A stretch of DNA of 34,851 bases from Planctomycetota bacterium (GTDB lineage Bacteria > Planctomycetota > Planctomycetia > Gemmatales > Gemmataceae): contig JAPLNF010000249.1 in NCBI GenBank assembly GCA_026692965.1, positions 1-34,851 on the forward strand. The letters are read 5' to 3'. Positions 8,167 through 16,672 of this stretch are shown here, in pieces. Position 1 is the stretch's first letter, and each line of letters starts with the position of its first letter. Position numbers and translations under genes: made by a program. The notes beneath the pieces were generated by a model that saw only the letters and a list, made by a program, of their open reading frames with translations, ran no database searches and was not told the origin of the DNA.

Positions 8167-9837
8167 ATGAGTGTGCTGAAAATCTTGAAGGGCCATAACG
8201 AAGGTAATGAAATTTCTTTAAATGGCGACCGCTTTGCCCTTGGCCGGAATCCCGATTGCGCCATTATCATTCCTATCACCTCGGTAAGTAGGGAACACGC
8301 TTTTATCCTTAGAGTTCAAGGCCAGTATTTTCTTGAAGATAATAAAAGCCGTAACGGTACTTTTTTGAACGAGCAACAGATCACAGGTAGAGTTCCACTT
8401 AAAAACAATGATCAAATCCGCATCTGTGATTTTGTTGTTGCTTTTCAATCTAAACAAAACGTTGATATCGCTGCCCTCGATATGGATGATGATAAGGGCG
8501 AAGATACCTCTAGTACAGTTCATGCAACCATCAATGCAAGTAGCCAACAGTTGCTTGAAACACAACCTGCAGAAAAACTCAGGCTATTGCTTGAAATTAC
8601 AAGTTCGCTTAGCAAGGTGCTGGAACTGGACAAGCTTTTGCCCACCACCGTAGATTGTATGTTTCAGCTATTCAAACAGGCTGATCGTTGTTTTATCATC
8701 ATGGGTGATACAAACACGAATAAGTTTATACCCCGGGTAATAAAAACCCGAAGGCCACAAGACGAAACTAGCGCACGATTCAGCAAAAGTATTGTTAAAC
8801 AGTGCTTAGAGCAGAAGCAGGCATTTTTGAGTGATGATGCCAGCCAGGATAGCAGGATGCAAACCAGCCAAAGTATTGTAGATTTTAAAATCCGTTCTGT
8901 GATGTGCGTGCCTTTGTGTGGTGTTGCAGGCCAGGCTTTTGGCGTTATTCAGGTTGATACGCAAGATCGCAGCAAGAAGTTTACTCAAGACGATCTTAAA
9001 TTGCTTTGGGGCGTTGCAAATCAAGCCGGTGCTGCAATGGAAAACGCCAAATTCCATCAAAGCTCCCTTTTGCAGGAAAGAATCAGGCGCGATCTTGAGC
9101 TTGCAAATCAAGTTCAAAAAAGCTTTTTACCTGTAGGGTTCCCCGAGATTCCTGGCTATGATTTTGCTGCTCATTACCAGCCTGCCCAAGAAATTGGCGG
9201 GGATTACTATGGGTTTATTCCCATGTCTGGTAATCGTATGGGCGTTGCGGTAGGCGATGTTGCAGGCAAAGGTATTCCCGCTGCTCTTCTTATGGCAAAG
9301 CTTTCATCCGAAACACGCTTGGCTCTTTTAATGGAACCATCACCGGCTGAAGCCATCACAAAACTTAATGATGTGCTTTATCCCCATACAAGCCAGCTTG
9401 ATCGCTTTGTTACTTTGATTCTTGCTGTTTTACACCCTGATCACAAGGTTACTGTGGTTAATGCAGGCCATATGGCACCGATAATAGTTAAGGGTGACGG
9501 GTCGCCTCCTTATGATTCCGTCAGTCTTGATACTGCGGGCGTTATGCTAGGCATCCTTGATGGTTTTCCTTATGAATTCGCTGAGTTTCAATTAGAACCC
9601 AATCAATGCATGATTCTTTATTCTGACGGCGTTCCCGATGCCATGACTGTTGGAGATGTTCCGTTTGTTAGTAAGGAAAGAAACAGGGATGGGTTGAGGG
9701 ATTGCCTTCTTGGGGTAACCGATACTTCTGCTAAAAATGTGCTTAGTTGTATTGTGGAAGCAATCAAAAAGCATACTGTGGGCAGGCTTTATCCTCATGA
9801 TGATATTACGATTGTTACAGTTCATCGCAAAGCATAA
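8167..9837 (+). CDS. FHA-GAF-PP2C (SpoIIE/RsbU-type) serine/threonine phosphatase
   Basis: This 556-residue cytoplasmic protein has three domains. Residues 1-95 are an FHA domain that should bind phosphothreonine; LGRNPDC, SVSREHA and the NKSRNGTFLN segment supply the binding loops. Residues about 135-300 form a GAF domain. Residues about 325-556 are a PP2C phosphatase of the SpoIIE/RsbU type, opening with LANQVQKSFLP, then EIGGDYYGF and VGDVAGKGIPAALLM, whose aspartates bind metal, and YSDGVPDA near the end. Such enzymes usually dephosphorylate anti-sigma-antagonist proteins in partner-switching pathways; the target here is unknown. AGGGA eight bases before the ATG is a good ribosome site. 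A clpS-like gene follows after 26 bases and is probably cotranscribed. Confidence 0.93.
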   Translation: MSVLKILKGHNEGNEISLNGDRFALGRNPDCAIIIPITSVSREHAFILRVQGQYFLEDNKSRNGTFLNEQQITGRVPLKNNDQIRICDFVVAFQSKQNVDIAALDMDDDKGEDTSSTVHATINASSQQLLETQPAEKLRLLLEITSSLSKVLELDKLLPTTVDCMFQLFKQADRCFIIMGDTNTNKFIPRVIKTRRPQDETSARFSKSIVKQCLEQKQAFLSDDASQDSRMQTSQSIVDFKIRSVMCVPLCGVAGQAFGVIQVDTQDRSKKFTQDDLKLLWGVANQAGAAMENAKFHQSSLLQERIRRDLELANQVQKSFLPVGFPEIPGYDFAAHYQPAQEIGGDYYGFIPMSGNRMGVAVGDVAGKGIPAALLMAKLSSETRLALLMEPSPAEAITKLNDVLYPHTSQLDRFVTLILAVLHPDHKVTVVNAGHMAPIIVKGDGSPPYDSVSLDTAGVMLGILDGFPYEFAEFQLEPNQCMILYSDGVPDAMTVGDVPFVSKERNRDGLRDCLLGVTDTSAKNVLSCIVEAIKKHTVGRLYPHDDITIVTVHRKA

Positions 9838-9863
9838 TTAACCTTTGATTTTTCAGGATCTTA

Positions 9864-10178
9864 ATGCCCACTTTCACAGAACCAGAAGTTGTAAACGATA
9901 CGAGGATTTTGCCTCCTTATCATGTTATCTTGCTCAATGATGAAGATCATACTTATCAGTATGTGATTCACATGCTGCAAACTTTGTTTGGCCATCCCCA
10001 AGAACGAGGCTTTCAGCTTGCGGTTGAAGTCGATAAAAAGGGCAGGGCGATTGTTTTCACCACTTCCAAGGAACACGCCGAATTTAAGCGTGATCAAATT
10101 CATGCTTTTGGGGCTGATCCTCTTAGTAGCAAAAAATGCAAAGGCTCGATGAGTGCAGTCATCGAGCCTTCGTTTTAA
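9864..10178 (+). CDS. clpS: ClpS-like adaptor protein, divergent subtype
   Basis: This 104-residue protein matches the ClpS core: PPYHVILLNDEDHTYQYVI, then a helix ending MLQTLF, VDKKGRAIVF, and a helix with KEHAEFKRDQIHAFG. ClpS delivers proteins with bulky N-terminal residues to the ClpA or ClpC unfoldase. Aligned without gaps to E. coli ClpS from memory, Asn34 and Asp35 are kept, but His66, which touches the substrate amino group, is Asp, and the gatekeeper Met40 is Tyr. Substrate choice may therefore differ, or the protein may serve another adaptor role. It follows the phosphatase gene by 26 bases. The last twelve or so codons also encode the transcription terminator. No clpA or clpC is in the window. 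Confidence 0.82.
   Translation: MPTFTEPEVVNDTRILPPYHVILLNDEDHTYQYVIHMLQTLFGHPQERGFQLAVEVDKKGRAIVFTTSKEHAEFKRDQIHAFGADPLSSKKCKGSMSAVIEPSF
10141..10176 (+). terminator. Terminator embedded in the 3' end of the clpS-like CDS
   Basis: A perfect 12-bp stem, AAGGCTCGATGA (10141-10152) and its complement (10159-10170), with a six-base loop, is followed by CGTTTT. The stem is wholly inside the reading frame, and the stop codon TAA begins in the T tract. It separates the + strand unit from the convergent HEAT-repeat gene. Confidence 0.75.
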
Positions 10179-10200
10179 ATTAGTTACACTATTTTATCGA

Positions 10201-12033
10201 TTACGAACCAAAGCGGATTTTTAATAACGCGGAGCTTACTGCGTTTCTTACGTTTGAATCTTCATCCCTTAATGATTTTTGAAGTGTTGGTATTTGTGCT
10301 TCCGCTAATTTTCCAAACTTCCCCAATGTTTCTGCCGCCTTGATTCGTACCTTCGGTTCACTCGATTCGAGGTTTTTTGCCACAGCGTTAAGGGTAGGAT
10401 ATCCATCGGTACCTAAACTTACCGCAGCATTCATCATCGCAATTCGAGAGTCAGAGTCGCCATGGGCAATCATCTTTTCTAACGAGGGGATAGCTTTCGC
10501 ACCTTCCTTGCCATACTTGTTCAATGCTTTTGCAGCTTCAATTCGAATGTCGAGGTCTTCGTCCTGAAGGCATTTTGCTAACACTGGAACTGCGATTTCG
10601 GGTTTTAATGGAGCAGATCTACCTATTGCCCTTACCGCGGCATATTTAACCATAAGGTTTGAGTCGGTGGTTGCAACACTTGCAAGTTTTCTAAAGAGAA
10701 AGAGTTCTTTTTCATTTATGATTCTTGCAGTAATATCAGGCATACTTAAAAAACCTTCAATAATATCCAGGCCATTTAATCGAATTCTTAAATTTGGATC
10801 GGATAAAACCATGATCAAATCTTGGATGATTTCCTTGAATTCATTTCCTTCAGGAATGATGTCATATGTGATTAGTTTTGGATTGGGATTTGGGGCATTT
10901 CCTGCAAGGTTGTCGAGTTTGTTTAAAATAGATTCAAACTCTATAAGTTTTTTTCGAATCACAACAAGATCTTCAACAACATCCAAGCTTGCAACTCGAA
11001 CTAAAATATCTGCTTCAAAGTTTGTCGCATGATCGGTTAGTTCGCGCATATTGTCGCGAAACGAATTGATCAAAGGTAATTCGAATGCAAGCCCTTCTCT
11101 AAAGCTTTTGGTACGTTGTGCAATAATGTCTGGCCTTTCAAGCATTGTCATTTCTGCTTCACGAATTGGAATAATGTAATCAACATCCGCCAAGGTTGAT
11201 GTTGCTTGTTTACAGGCCAGCGTGCCTTGTTCTCTTACAATGAGGTCCTTATCTTTAAGAGCACGAACACCAAGCGGAAAACACAACTTGCTTGTTGTTA
11301 ATAAATCATTCACCAAGTCTAAGTTGTCTCTTTCGCGTACCACGCGGATTTGTTTAAGCAATTGGCTTACTGTACTAAGCCTTGTTTTTAGGCTTTCAGC
11401 AGCAGCACGACGGATTGCCAAGGTATTAGAAGGTTTTATTTCCATTAGATCTGAAATAGTGGCAGCAAACAAATCCGATTTTGACTCGATTTTTCCCAAT
11501 GCCATAACTGAAGCGATTACTACCTTTGGGTTTTTGCTTTTAGTTAGCAACGCCAGTTGGGGCGATAAGGTGCTAAGTTCTGCTCTTAAGAAACGGCTTC
11601 GTTGCGCAATTTGGTCCAGTGATTCAGAAGTTTCGTCAACAAGATTGGCAGAGGCTGTTTCGCCTATTAAGATTGCCAAATCGGTTTTTGCATCGTCTTG
11701 CCCTTCTTTAAGCAGTTTCAACCCAGTTGTTTTGAATTTCTGGATTACCGCTGTTCGAACTTCGCCATTGATGTCTGCAATTCTTTTGTTTCCCTCAATG
11801 TATTGCCAGTCGGGCATTAGAATGATTTTGCTTAAATCACCTAATGCATTTGTTTTGTTAAGAATGATTAGAAGTTTGTTTTTTCGATCTTCATCTCCAC
11901 GATTAAGAAATGTTCTTTTAAACAGTTCCGTGGAATCGATAGGAAAAGGTTCTGCATGAATGAATGTATTCACGCAGAAGGCCAGAAGTAATCCAAGTGT
12001 CATCTGTTTTTTTGAGCAAGATAGTAATTGCAT
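10201..12033 (-). CDS. Exported HEAT-repeat protein
   Basis: This 610-residue protein begins with a signal peptide (KKQMTLGLLLAFCVNTFIHA, cleavage near residue 28). HEAT-type helical repeats are visible at about residues 165-225 (VIASVMALGKI, RRAAAESLKTRLS) and, more clearly, from about 455 to the end, with successive units such as VKYAAVRAIGRSA, IRIEAAKALNKYGKEG, VRIKAAETLGKFGKLA and VRNAVSSALLKI. The middle is helical but less regular. HEAT repeats form solenoids for protein-protein contacts; no catalytic motif is seen. Planctomycetes carry many such exported proteins of unknown role. AAGG lies just before the ATG, and a TATAAT-like -10 on this strand sits at 12069-12074. It is convergent with the clpS-like gene. 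Confidence 0.85.
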   Translation of the reverse strand: MQLLSCSKKQMTLGLLLAFCVNTFIHAEPFPIDSTELFKRTFLNRGDEDRKNKLLIILNKTNALGDLSKIILMPDWQYIEGNKRIADINGEVRTAVIQKFKTTGLKLLKEGQDDAKTDLAILIGETASANLVDETSESLDQIAQRSRFLRAELSTLSPQLALLTKSKNPKVVIASVMALGKIESKSDLFAATISDLMEIKPSNTLAIRRAAAESLKTRLSTVSQLLKQIRVVRERDNLDLVNDLLTTSKLCFPLGVRALKDKDLIVREQGTLACKQATSTLADVDYIIPIREAEMTMLERPDIIAQRTKSFREGLAFELPLINSFRDNMRELTDHATNFEADILVRVASLDVVEDLVVIRKKLIEFESILNKLDNLAGNAPNPNPKLITYDIIPEGNEFKEIIQDLIMVLSDPNLRIRLNGLDIIEGFLSMPDITARIINEKELFLFRKLASVATTDSNLMVKYAAVRAIGRSAPLKPEIAVPVLAKCLQDEDLDIRIEAAKALNKYGKEGAKAIPSLEKMIAHGDSDSRIAMMNAAVSLGTDGYPTLNAVAKNLESSEPKVRIKAAETLGKFGKLAEAQIPTLQKSLRDEDSNVRNAVSSALLKIRFGS

Positions 12034-12321
12034 GCCACACCTTGTTTAAATTTTCGCAAGTCATTGATATTATAAAATACCTTCAAATATAATATTGCCC
12101 AAAAACTACGATGAAGCTATTTCGAGAGCAAAATTAACTTTAATATAATTGGCGAACAAATGCCCTAATCCCTACAAAACTACTCAGCATTTTGGGCAGA
12201 TTCATTATTTTTGCCATAATCCTTATAATTTAACCTTTTTTATTGCAAGGACTTTTATTCGGAGAGTTTTTTGAATAGTGTCTTCGGCCCCAAAGGTTTT
12301 CAAAAGGGTGGGGGTTCCTTG
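12034..12321. other. AT-rich intergenic region, 288 bases
   Basis: This gap lies upstream of the HEAT-repeat gene and downstream of the zinc-ribbon gene, both on the - strand. Apart from the TATAAT-like element at 12069-12074 (- strand), I see no RNA gene, clear terminator or credible small reading frame in it. Confidence 0.5.
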
Positions 12322-12792
12322 TTAACTCTTGGAGAGGGAATGAATTACAAAACCAGCTAGGAAACCAATTCCGAATGTTACCACGATTATTAAAATGGTT
12401 TTGTTCGATTGTAATAGCTTTTTCCAAGGGATTGGACCTGAGGATTCTTGGCCTGATGAGGTCAATTGCACTACATCAAACATGGGGTTATCATCATCGA
12501 ATTCGTCAAAATACACGGGTGGCGGCGGAGGGGAAAGCGCACCTTTAGTAGGGGTTGATAGTATCTTGTCTGGATTCATCGACTCTAAAGCGTTTTCTTT
12601 ACCCTTGGTTAAACGTGCTTTTTCAGGCACCACTGTTTCGGGGGGGGTTTTGCCAGGTATTGGGATGCCATCGGCAAGGTTAGGAACTTTTACATACTTG
12701 TAGCACGATGGGCATTGAACTTGCAGGCCGCCTTTTCTTCGGGTGATACTAAGTTTAGAATCACAGTACTTGCATCGAAAATGAATTGGCAT
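12322..12792 (-). CDS. Zinc-ribbon protein with C-terminal membrane anchor
   Basis: This 156-residue protein has three parts. Residues 1-32 are a zinc ribbon with two pairs, CKYC (7-10) and CPSC (27-30), of the MJ0042-like type often found at the N-terminus of planctomycete membrane proteins. Residues about 33-125 are a low-complexity linker rich in Pro, Asp and Ser, including a PPPPP run. Residues about 132-152 are a single membrane helix (TILIIVVTFGIGFLAGFVI) with only four residues after it, so the protein is tail-anchored with the ribbon in the cytoplasm. The function is unknown; a small scaffold or sensor is possible. It is divergent from the large hydrolase-like gene and shares a 130-base promoter region with it. 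Confidence 0.8.
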   Translation of the reverse strand: MPIHFRCKYCDSKLSITRRKGGLQVQCPSCYKYVKVPNLADGIPIPGKTPPETVVPEKARLTKGKENALESMNPDKILSTPTKGALSPPPPPVYFDEFDDDNPMFDVVQLTSSGQESSGPIPWKKLLQSNKTILIIVVTFGIGFLAGFVIHSLSKS

Positions 12793-12815
12793 TGTTTTCC
12801 CCTATTAAGAATAAC

Positions 12816-12837
12816 TTTAACATTCAAACATGTTAAA
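12816..12837. repeat. Perfect 8-6-8 inverted repeat in a divergent promoter region
   Basis: TTTAACAT (12816-12823) and ATGTTAAA (12830-12837) are exact complements around a six-base centre. The dyad lies between two divergent genes and just upstream of the -35 position for the TATAAT at 12861-12866, as expected of an operator. It has no T tract, so a terminator is unlikely. Confidence 0.4.
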
Positions 12838-12860
12838 ATTATTTTTGTTCATTAACTGTT

Positions 12861-12866
12861 TATAAT
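12861..12866 (+). promoter_or_regulatory. Candidate -10 element for the hydrolase-like gene
   Basis: A perfect TATAAT lies 57 bases before the ATG at 12923. No good TTGACA match sits at the right distance, so the call rests on the -10 alone; an activator at the nearby dyad would be one explanation. Confidence 0.3.
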
Positions 12867-12922
12867 AGCCTTATGTTCATGATTGTAAAAAAGAATCTTG
12901 AAATTAGGCAGGCTTAAGCTCA

Positions 12923-15322
12923 ATGGGTTTTCAAATGAATTTAGCTTTAAGAACTTTATCTCTTGTTTTGATTGGGTTGATTCTTTGTTGTTCTGTTTTT
13001 GCTGATATTGTTATTTTAAAAGATGGTTTTATTCTGCAAGGTACGGTTAAGCGCGAAAGTGTTACTGAATTCGACCCTGTTAGTAAAGAACCTGTGATAA
13101 TTCCCAAAGGTTTTTACATGGTCGATGATGGCGCAAGGCGTATTTACTTTAACCCCAATTTGGTTCGTACCCTTGATAAGCGCGACCCCATTCAGGAAGA
13201 AAGATGGATTCATAATAAACCTATTTATATTCCAAATGGTAAAGGTGCTCCCCCTTTCTGGGCAGAAGTTGAGGCTACCGATTGGGATTCTAAATGGGAG
13301 CGCACCTTAAAATACCGCAGTCCTGTCGGGTTAGTTGGCGTTTTTCAGCACATCTCGAATCTTTCCTCTTATTCCATCAGGGTGGATGCTGCAAGTAAGT
13401 TTGTTTGGAGTTCCATGTACCTAACCCAGGAATTAGGTTCGAAAAAAGTAATCAGTTTGATTAAATCCCATCCTGATTTTCAAAACACAGACAAAGTCAA
13501 ACCCGAAGAAATGGCATCCCGAAGATTCAAGTTAGTTGATTTTCTCGCTCAGGCTGGTTGGTTTGAAGACAGTGAAAAAGAACTTAAATCCTTAGCCAAA
13601 GATCTTCCCGAGCATAAAGACCGTACCGATAAAGCTCAAGAGGTGATTGAATCACTTCGTGGCAGAGAAAGGTTGGAAAAAATAAAACGGATCATTGGCT
13701 CAGGTCGACTTTCAGAAGCCAGAAAACTACTTGATTCATTCCCAATGGTAGAAGCTAAAGATAAAATACTTACCGAAATTCAGTCATTGCAATCAAAGCT
13801 TGAAAAAGCTTTGGAACAATTTCTTCTAGCTCAAAAAAACCTTGTTTATCTGTCTTCCGCTCTTTCAGAAAAAAAATCAGACCCCGTTCTTATTAAAGCA
13901 GTTGATAATCTGCAAAAAATCATCACGGAAGAATCTATCGATAGGCTGGATGCTTTTTTAAGCATTTCAAAACAAAAAAACAATGATAGTTCCACAGCGA
14001 CTCCTAGTGAATTAGAAAAAGCAGCATCCTTGGCAATCAGCGGTTGGGTTATGGGTAATTCCTCTGCGGATCCCAACCCGATTTCCGCTAAAAGGCTTTG
14101 GCTAACAAGAACTTTTATTATTGATTTTATCAAGGCAGAAAATTCTCAGAAACGAAAAGGTGCATTTGATGCGTTTTTAAACAAATACCCATCTGCGAAA
14201 GCCGAAGAAGTCGGGCAGGTCTTATTGCAAACTATCCTGCCAATTGATTCGAAGCCTTCTGGCAAAGTAATCGAAAAAGAACTTACCTCTGGCAAAAGCG
14301 TGGGTGCTAAATATTCCATTCGTTACCCTGTTGATGCAAACCCAAACAGGCTTTACCCTCTTTTGGTTGTTTTTCCGGGCACCAATGAATCTGTTGATTC
14401 AATGTTGGAAAAATGGGCGCCTTTTGCTGATGAGTATGGGTTTATTCTTTTAGGGTATCATTGGCAAATCGGTGGCATTGGCTATGCTTTCTCGGATAAA
14501 GAACACTTTGCTGTTCTTGATATACTTCGGGACGCAAGATTAAATTCGCCTGTTGATCCAGATAAGGTTTTTCTTTTTGGATATGAGCAAGGTGCTTCGG
14601 TTGCTTTCGATCTCGGATTGTCGCACCCTGATCAATTTGCAGGGGTTATTCCCATGAGCACCACTATTCTTGATATGTTTATTGAAAAGTATTGGCGTAA
14701 CGGGCAGTACCTGCCGTTTTATGTTGTTAATGGAGACAGATCGGGTGACACAAACCTTAAAACTCGTCAGATGTTCACAAACTGGATGCCACGCGGTTAC
14801 CCTTCCATTTGGAGTCAGTATAAGGGGCGTGGAGTAGAGTTCTTTTCTGGTGAATTACCTTTCATTTGCGATTGGATGCGAGGTAAATCGCGGGTTTTCC
14901 CCATGAATCAATTAGGCTCGGATGGAGGCGGTTCTGTTTTGGGCAATGAATTTCAATCAACCCGCTTTTGCGATAATCAGTTTTATTGGATTGGTTCTGA
15001 CACAATAAGTGAAAATAGGCTTAATTATCCGCAAACTTGGAAGCAAAATCTTCAGCCTGCCAGTTTCTTTGCCAAATCGGATGTTGCTACCAATACTGTT
15101 ACAATAAAAACCTACGGTATGAAAAACTTCTATCTCTTATTTGGTAAAAATTCCAAAGGTGAATCACAGATCGATTTTGATAAACCCGTTTCGGTAACTT
15201 CCAATTTGATTTCCAAATGGAACGGGAAGGTCACACCTTCTCTCGAAACCCTGATGGAAACTTTTCTCGAAACTGGCGATAGAAAAAATCATGTTTATGC
15301 TAAAGTGCTAATCAAACCGTAA
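12923..15322 (+). CDS. Exported alpha/beta-hydrolase-like protein with altered nucleophile motif
   Basis: This 799-residue protein starts with a signal peptide (hydrophobic core LSLVLIGLILCC, cleavage likely after VFA). The first segment, DIVILKDGFILQGTVKRE, is a type of beta element common in planctomycete exported proteins. Residues about 185-370 are helical and charged. From about 460 a hydrolase fold like that of PHB-depolymerase or esterase D proteins appears: YPLLVVFPGTNESVDSMLEKW, then a stretch with KVFLFGYEQGASVAF, then HPDQFAGVIPMSTT. At the expected nucleophile elbow G-X-S-X-G the sequence is GYEQG (residues 553-557), so Glu555 replaces Ser. The protein may be a non-catalytic binding form. 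ATG 12935 is an alternative start. Confidence 0.78.
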   Translation: MGFQMNLALRTLSLVLIGLILCCSVFADIVILKDGFILQGTVKRESVTEFDPVSKEPVIIPKGFYMVDDGARRIYFNPNLVRTLDKRDPIQEERWIHNKPIYIPNGKGAPPFWAEVEATDWDSKWERTLKYRSPVGLVGVFQHISNLSSYSIRVDAASKFVWSSMYLTQELGSKKVISLIKSHPDFQNTDKVKPEEMASRRFKLVDFLAQAGWFEDSEKELKSLAKDLPEHKDRTDKAQEVIESLRGRERLEKIKRIIGSGRLSEARKLLDSFPMVEAKDKILTEIQSLQSKLEKALEQFLLAQKNLVYLSSALSEKKSDPVLIKAVDNLQKIITEESIDRLDAFLSISKQKNNDSSTATPSELEKAASLAISGWVMGNSSADPNPISAKRLWLTRTFIIDFIKAENSQKRKGAFDAFLNKYPSAKAEEVGQVLLQTILPIDSKPSGKVIEKELTSGKSVGAKYSIRYPVDANPNRLYPLLVVFPGTNESVDSMLEKWAPFADEYGFILLGYHWQIGGIGYAFSDKEHFAVLDILRDARLNSPVDPDKVFLFGYEQGASVAFDLGLSHPDQFAGVIPMSTTILDMFIEKYWRNGQYLPFYVVNGDRSGDTNLKTRQMFTNWMPRGYPSIWSQYKGRGVEFFSGELPFICDWMRGKSRVFPMNQLGSDGGGSVLGNEFQSTRFCDNQFYWIGSDTISENRLNYPQTWKQNLQPASFFAKSDVATNTVTIKTYGMKNFYLLFGKNSKGESQIDFDKPVSVTSNLISKWNGKVTPSLETLMETFLETGDRKNHVYAKVLIKP

Positions 15323-15324
15323 AT

Positions 15325-15351
15325 AAAAAAGGGGACTGTCAAACAGTCCCC
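15325..15351 (-). terminator. Terminator of the cyclophilin pair
   Basis: GGGGACTGT (15331-15339) pairs perfectly with ACAGTCCCC (15343-15351) around a three-base loop. Read on the - strand the stem is followed by six T residues, a textbook rho-independent terminator for the two genes to its right. The + strand side has only weak T content. Confidence 0.85.
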
Positions 15352-15371
15352 TAAAACCAAATAAGTTTTAC

Positions 15372-15872
15372 TTAAGCTTTAATTACAGACAAAATAGTGA
15401 CGTCTTCATTTGGAACATCACCATGACCCATTTTGTTTCCGGTTTGTACACCTTCAATAATATCAAGAACTTCCATTCCAGCGGTTACTTTGCCAAAAAC
15501 GCAGTAACCAGCGCCATCGCCTGAATTGGCTTTGTCTAAAAACCCATTATCTTTAACATTGACAAAGAATTGGCTTGAAGCGCTATCAGGGTCTGGCGTA
15601 CGAGCCATTGCAATAGTGCCACGCAGATTGGTAAGCCCATTGAAGGATTCATTTTTAATGTTTCCTTTGGTTGCTTTTTGTTTCATACCGGGGTTAAAAC
15701 CACCACCTTGGATCATGAATTTTTTAATCACCCGATGAAAAATGGTGCCATCAAAGAACTTGTCTTCCACATAAGACAAGAAGTTCTTGACGGTGATTGG
15801 AGCAGCTTTTTCATCTAGTTCAATAGTGAATTCGCCCTTGGATGTATTAACCTTAACACTTGGATTCGCCAT
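15372..15872 (-). CDS. Cytoplasmic cyclophilin-type peptidyl-prolyl isomerase
   Basis: This 166-residue protein is a complete bacterial cyclophilin without signal peptide. It carries FHRVIKKFMIQGG, with the catalytic Arg, then GTIAMARTPDPDSASSQFF and YCVFGKVTAGMEVLD, ending in a loop like GHGDVPNEDVTI. It should speed cis-trans isomerisation of proline peptide bonds in the cytoplasm. It lies 24 bases after its exported paralogue and has AAGAAAGAG as a ribosome site, so the pair is probably one operon ended by the hairpin next to this gene. The close similarity of the two suggests an old tandem duplication followed by gain or loss of the export signal. Confidence 0.95.
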   Translation of the reverse strand: MANPSVKVNTSKGEFTIELDEKAAPITVKNFLSYVEDKFFDGTIFHRVIKKFMIQGGGFNPGMKQKATKGNIKNESFNGLTNLRGTIAMARTPDPDSASSQFFVNVKDNGFLDKANSGDGAGYCVFGKVTAGMEVLDIIEGVQTGNKMGHGDVPNEDVTILSVIKA

Positions 15873-15896
15873 GATATTTCTCTTTCTTAATGAGGG

Positions 15897-16490
15897 TTAT
15901 TTAACACGAGTGATGGATTTGATGACTACATCTTTGGTTGGTACATCGCCAATTTGCCCTTGAATGGCCATTGTTTCAACTTTGCGGATTTTATCGACTA
16001 CATCCATGCCATCAATGACCTTGCCAAATACGCAGTATTTTGGCTGATCAAGTTTGGCATTATTTACAGTGTTGATGAAAAATTGACTGGTTGCACTATC
16101 TAAAACATTGGTTCGAGCCATGGCGATGGAGCCACGAACATTAGAAAGCCCGTTGCCAGATTCATTTTTGATCGGAGCTTTGGTTTTCTTTTGTTTCTTT
16201 TCGAAATCAGAAATCGCTTTGGCATCTTGAAGACCGGTTTCAAAACCGCCACCTTGTATCATGAAGTCAGCGATAACGCGGTGAAAAATAGTGCCATCGT
16301 AAAACTTTTCGTCTACATAAGAAAGAAAGTTTTTAACGCTAATGGGTGCTGCCTCATCATTAAGCTCTACTTTGATATCTCCAAGGGATGTTTCAATATT
16401 AACGACAGTTCTTTTTCCCTGAGCAAACGCACAAGAAGTAAAAGACACTGTTATAGTTACAAATAGCGACATAGCTAAAAAGAAACGCAT
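15897..16490 (-). CDS. Exported cyclophilin-type peptidyl-prolyl isomerase
   Basis: This 197-residue protein has a signal peptide ([22 protein letters not shown], cleavage near residue 23) followed by a cyclophilin domain with the same motifs as its neighbour: [32 protein letters not shown] and [15 protein letters not shown]. It probably folds exported proteins in the periplasm. Compared with its neighbour it has an insertion of about 15 residues rich in Lys ([13 protein letters not shown]) after the GGGFE segment. A Cys at the end of the signal region (TSCAF) is not in a convincing lipobox. It is the first gene of a two-gene operon and diverges from lipA across about 180 bases. Confidence 0.95.
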   Translation of the reverse strand: MRFFLAMSLFVTITVSFTSCAFAQGKRTVVNIETSLGDIKVELNDEAAPISVKNFLSYVDEKFYDGTIFHRVIADFMIQGGGFETGLQDAKAISDFEKKQKKTKAPIKNESGNGLSNVRGSIAMARTNVLDSATSQFFINTVNNAKLDQPKYCVFGKVIDGMDVVDKIRKVETMAIQGQIGDVPTKDVVIKSITRVK

Positions 16491-16672
16491 AGCAAAAACT
16501 CCTGATAAATGGTTAAAGGATTGAGAAATATTATCATTTTTCTTGATTCTTGTCTTCCCTCAAATCGTAAAAGTTTAAAACGCCAAGTTTTTTTTACAGA
16601 TGGTTGTGTTTTTTACCATCCTTTCGCTAAACTTAACTTAGATACTTTTCGCTTTTGGAGAAAAGCAATTTT

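Noticed and set aside
11222-11959. 245-codon open frame on the + strand
   Set aside because: It is antisense to the HEAT-repeat gene, has Ser/Arg-rich low-complexity composition and no ribosome site, and the opposite frame has clear repeats and a signal peptide.
12230-12427. 65-codon - strand frame running into the gap below the zinc-ribbon gene
   Set aside because: It overlaps the zinc-ribbon gene in another frame and has no natural composition or start signal.
16599-16620. GATGGT/ACCATC hairpin with a T run between cyclophilin and lipA genes
   Set aside because: The stem is six bases and the T run lies in the loop, not after the stem; the genes diverge here, so no terminator is expected.
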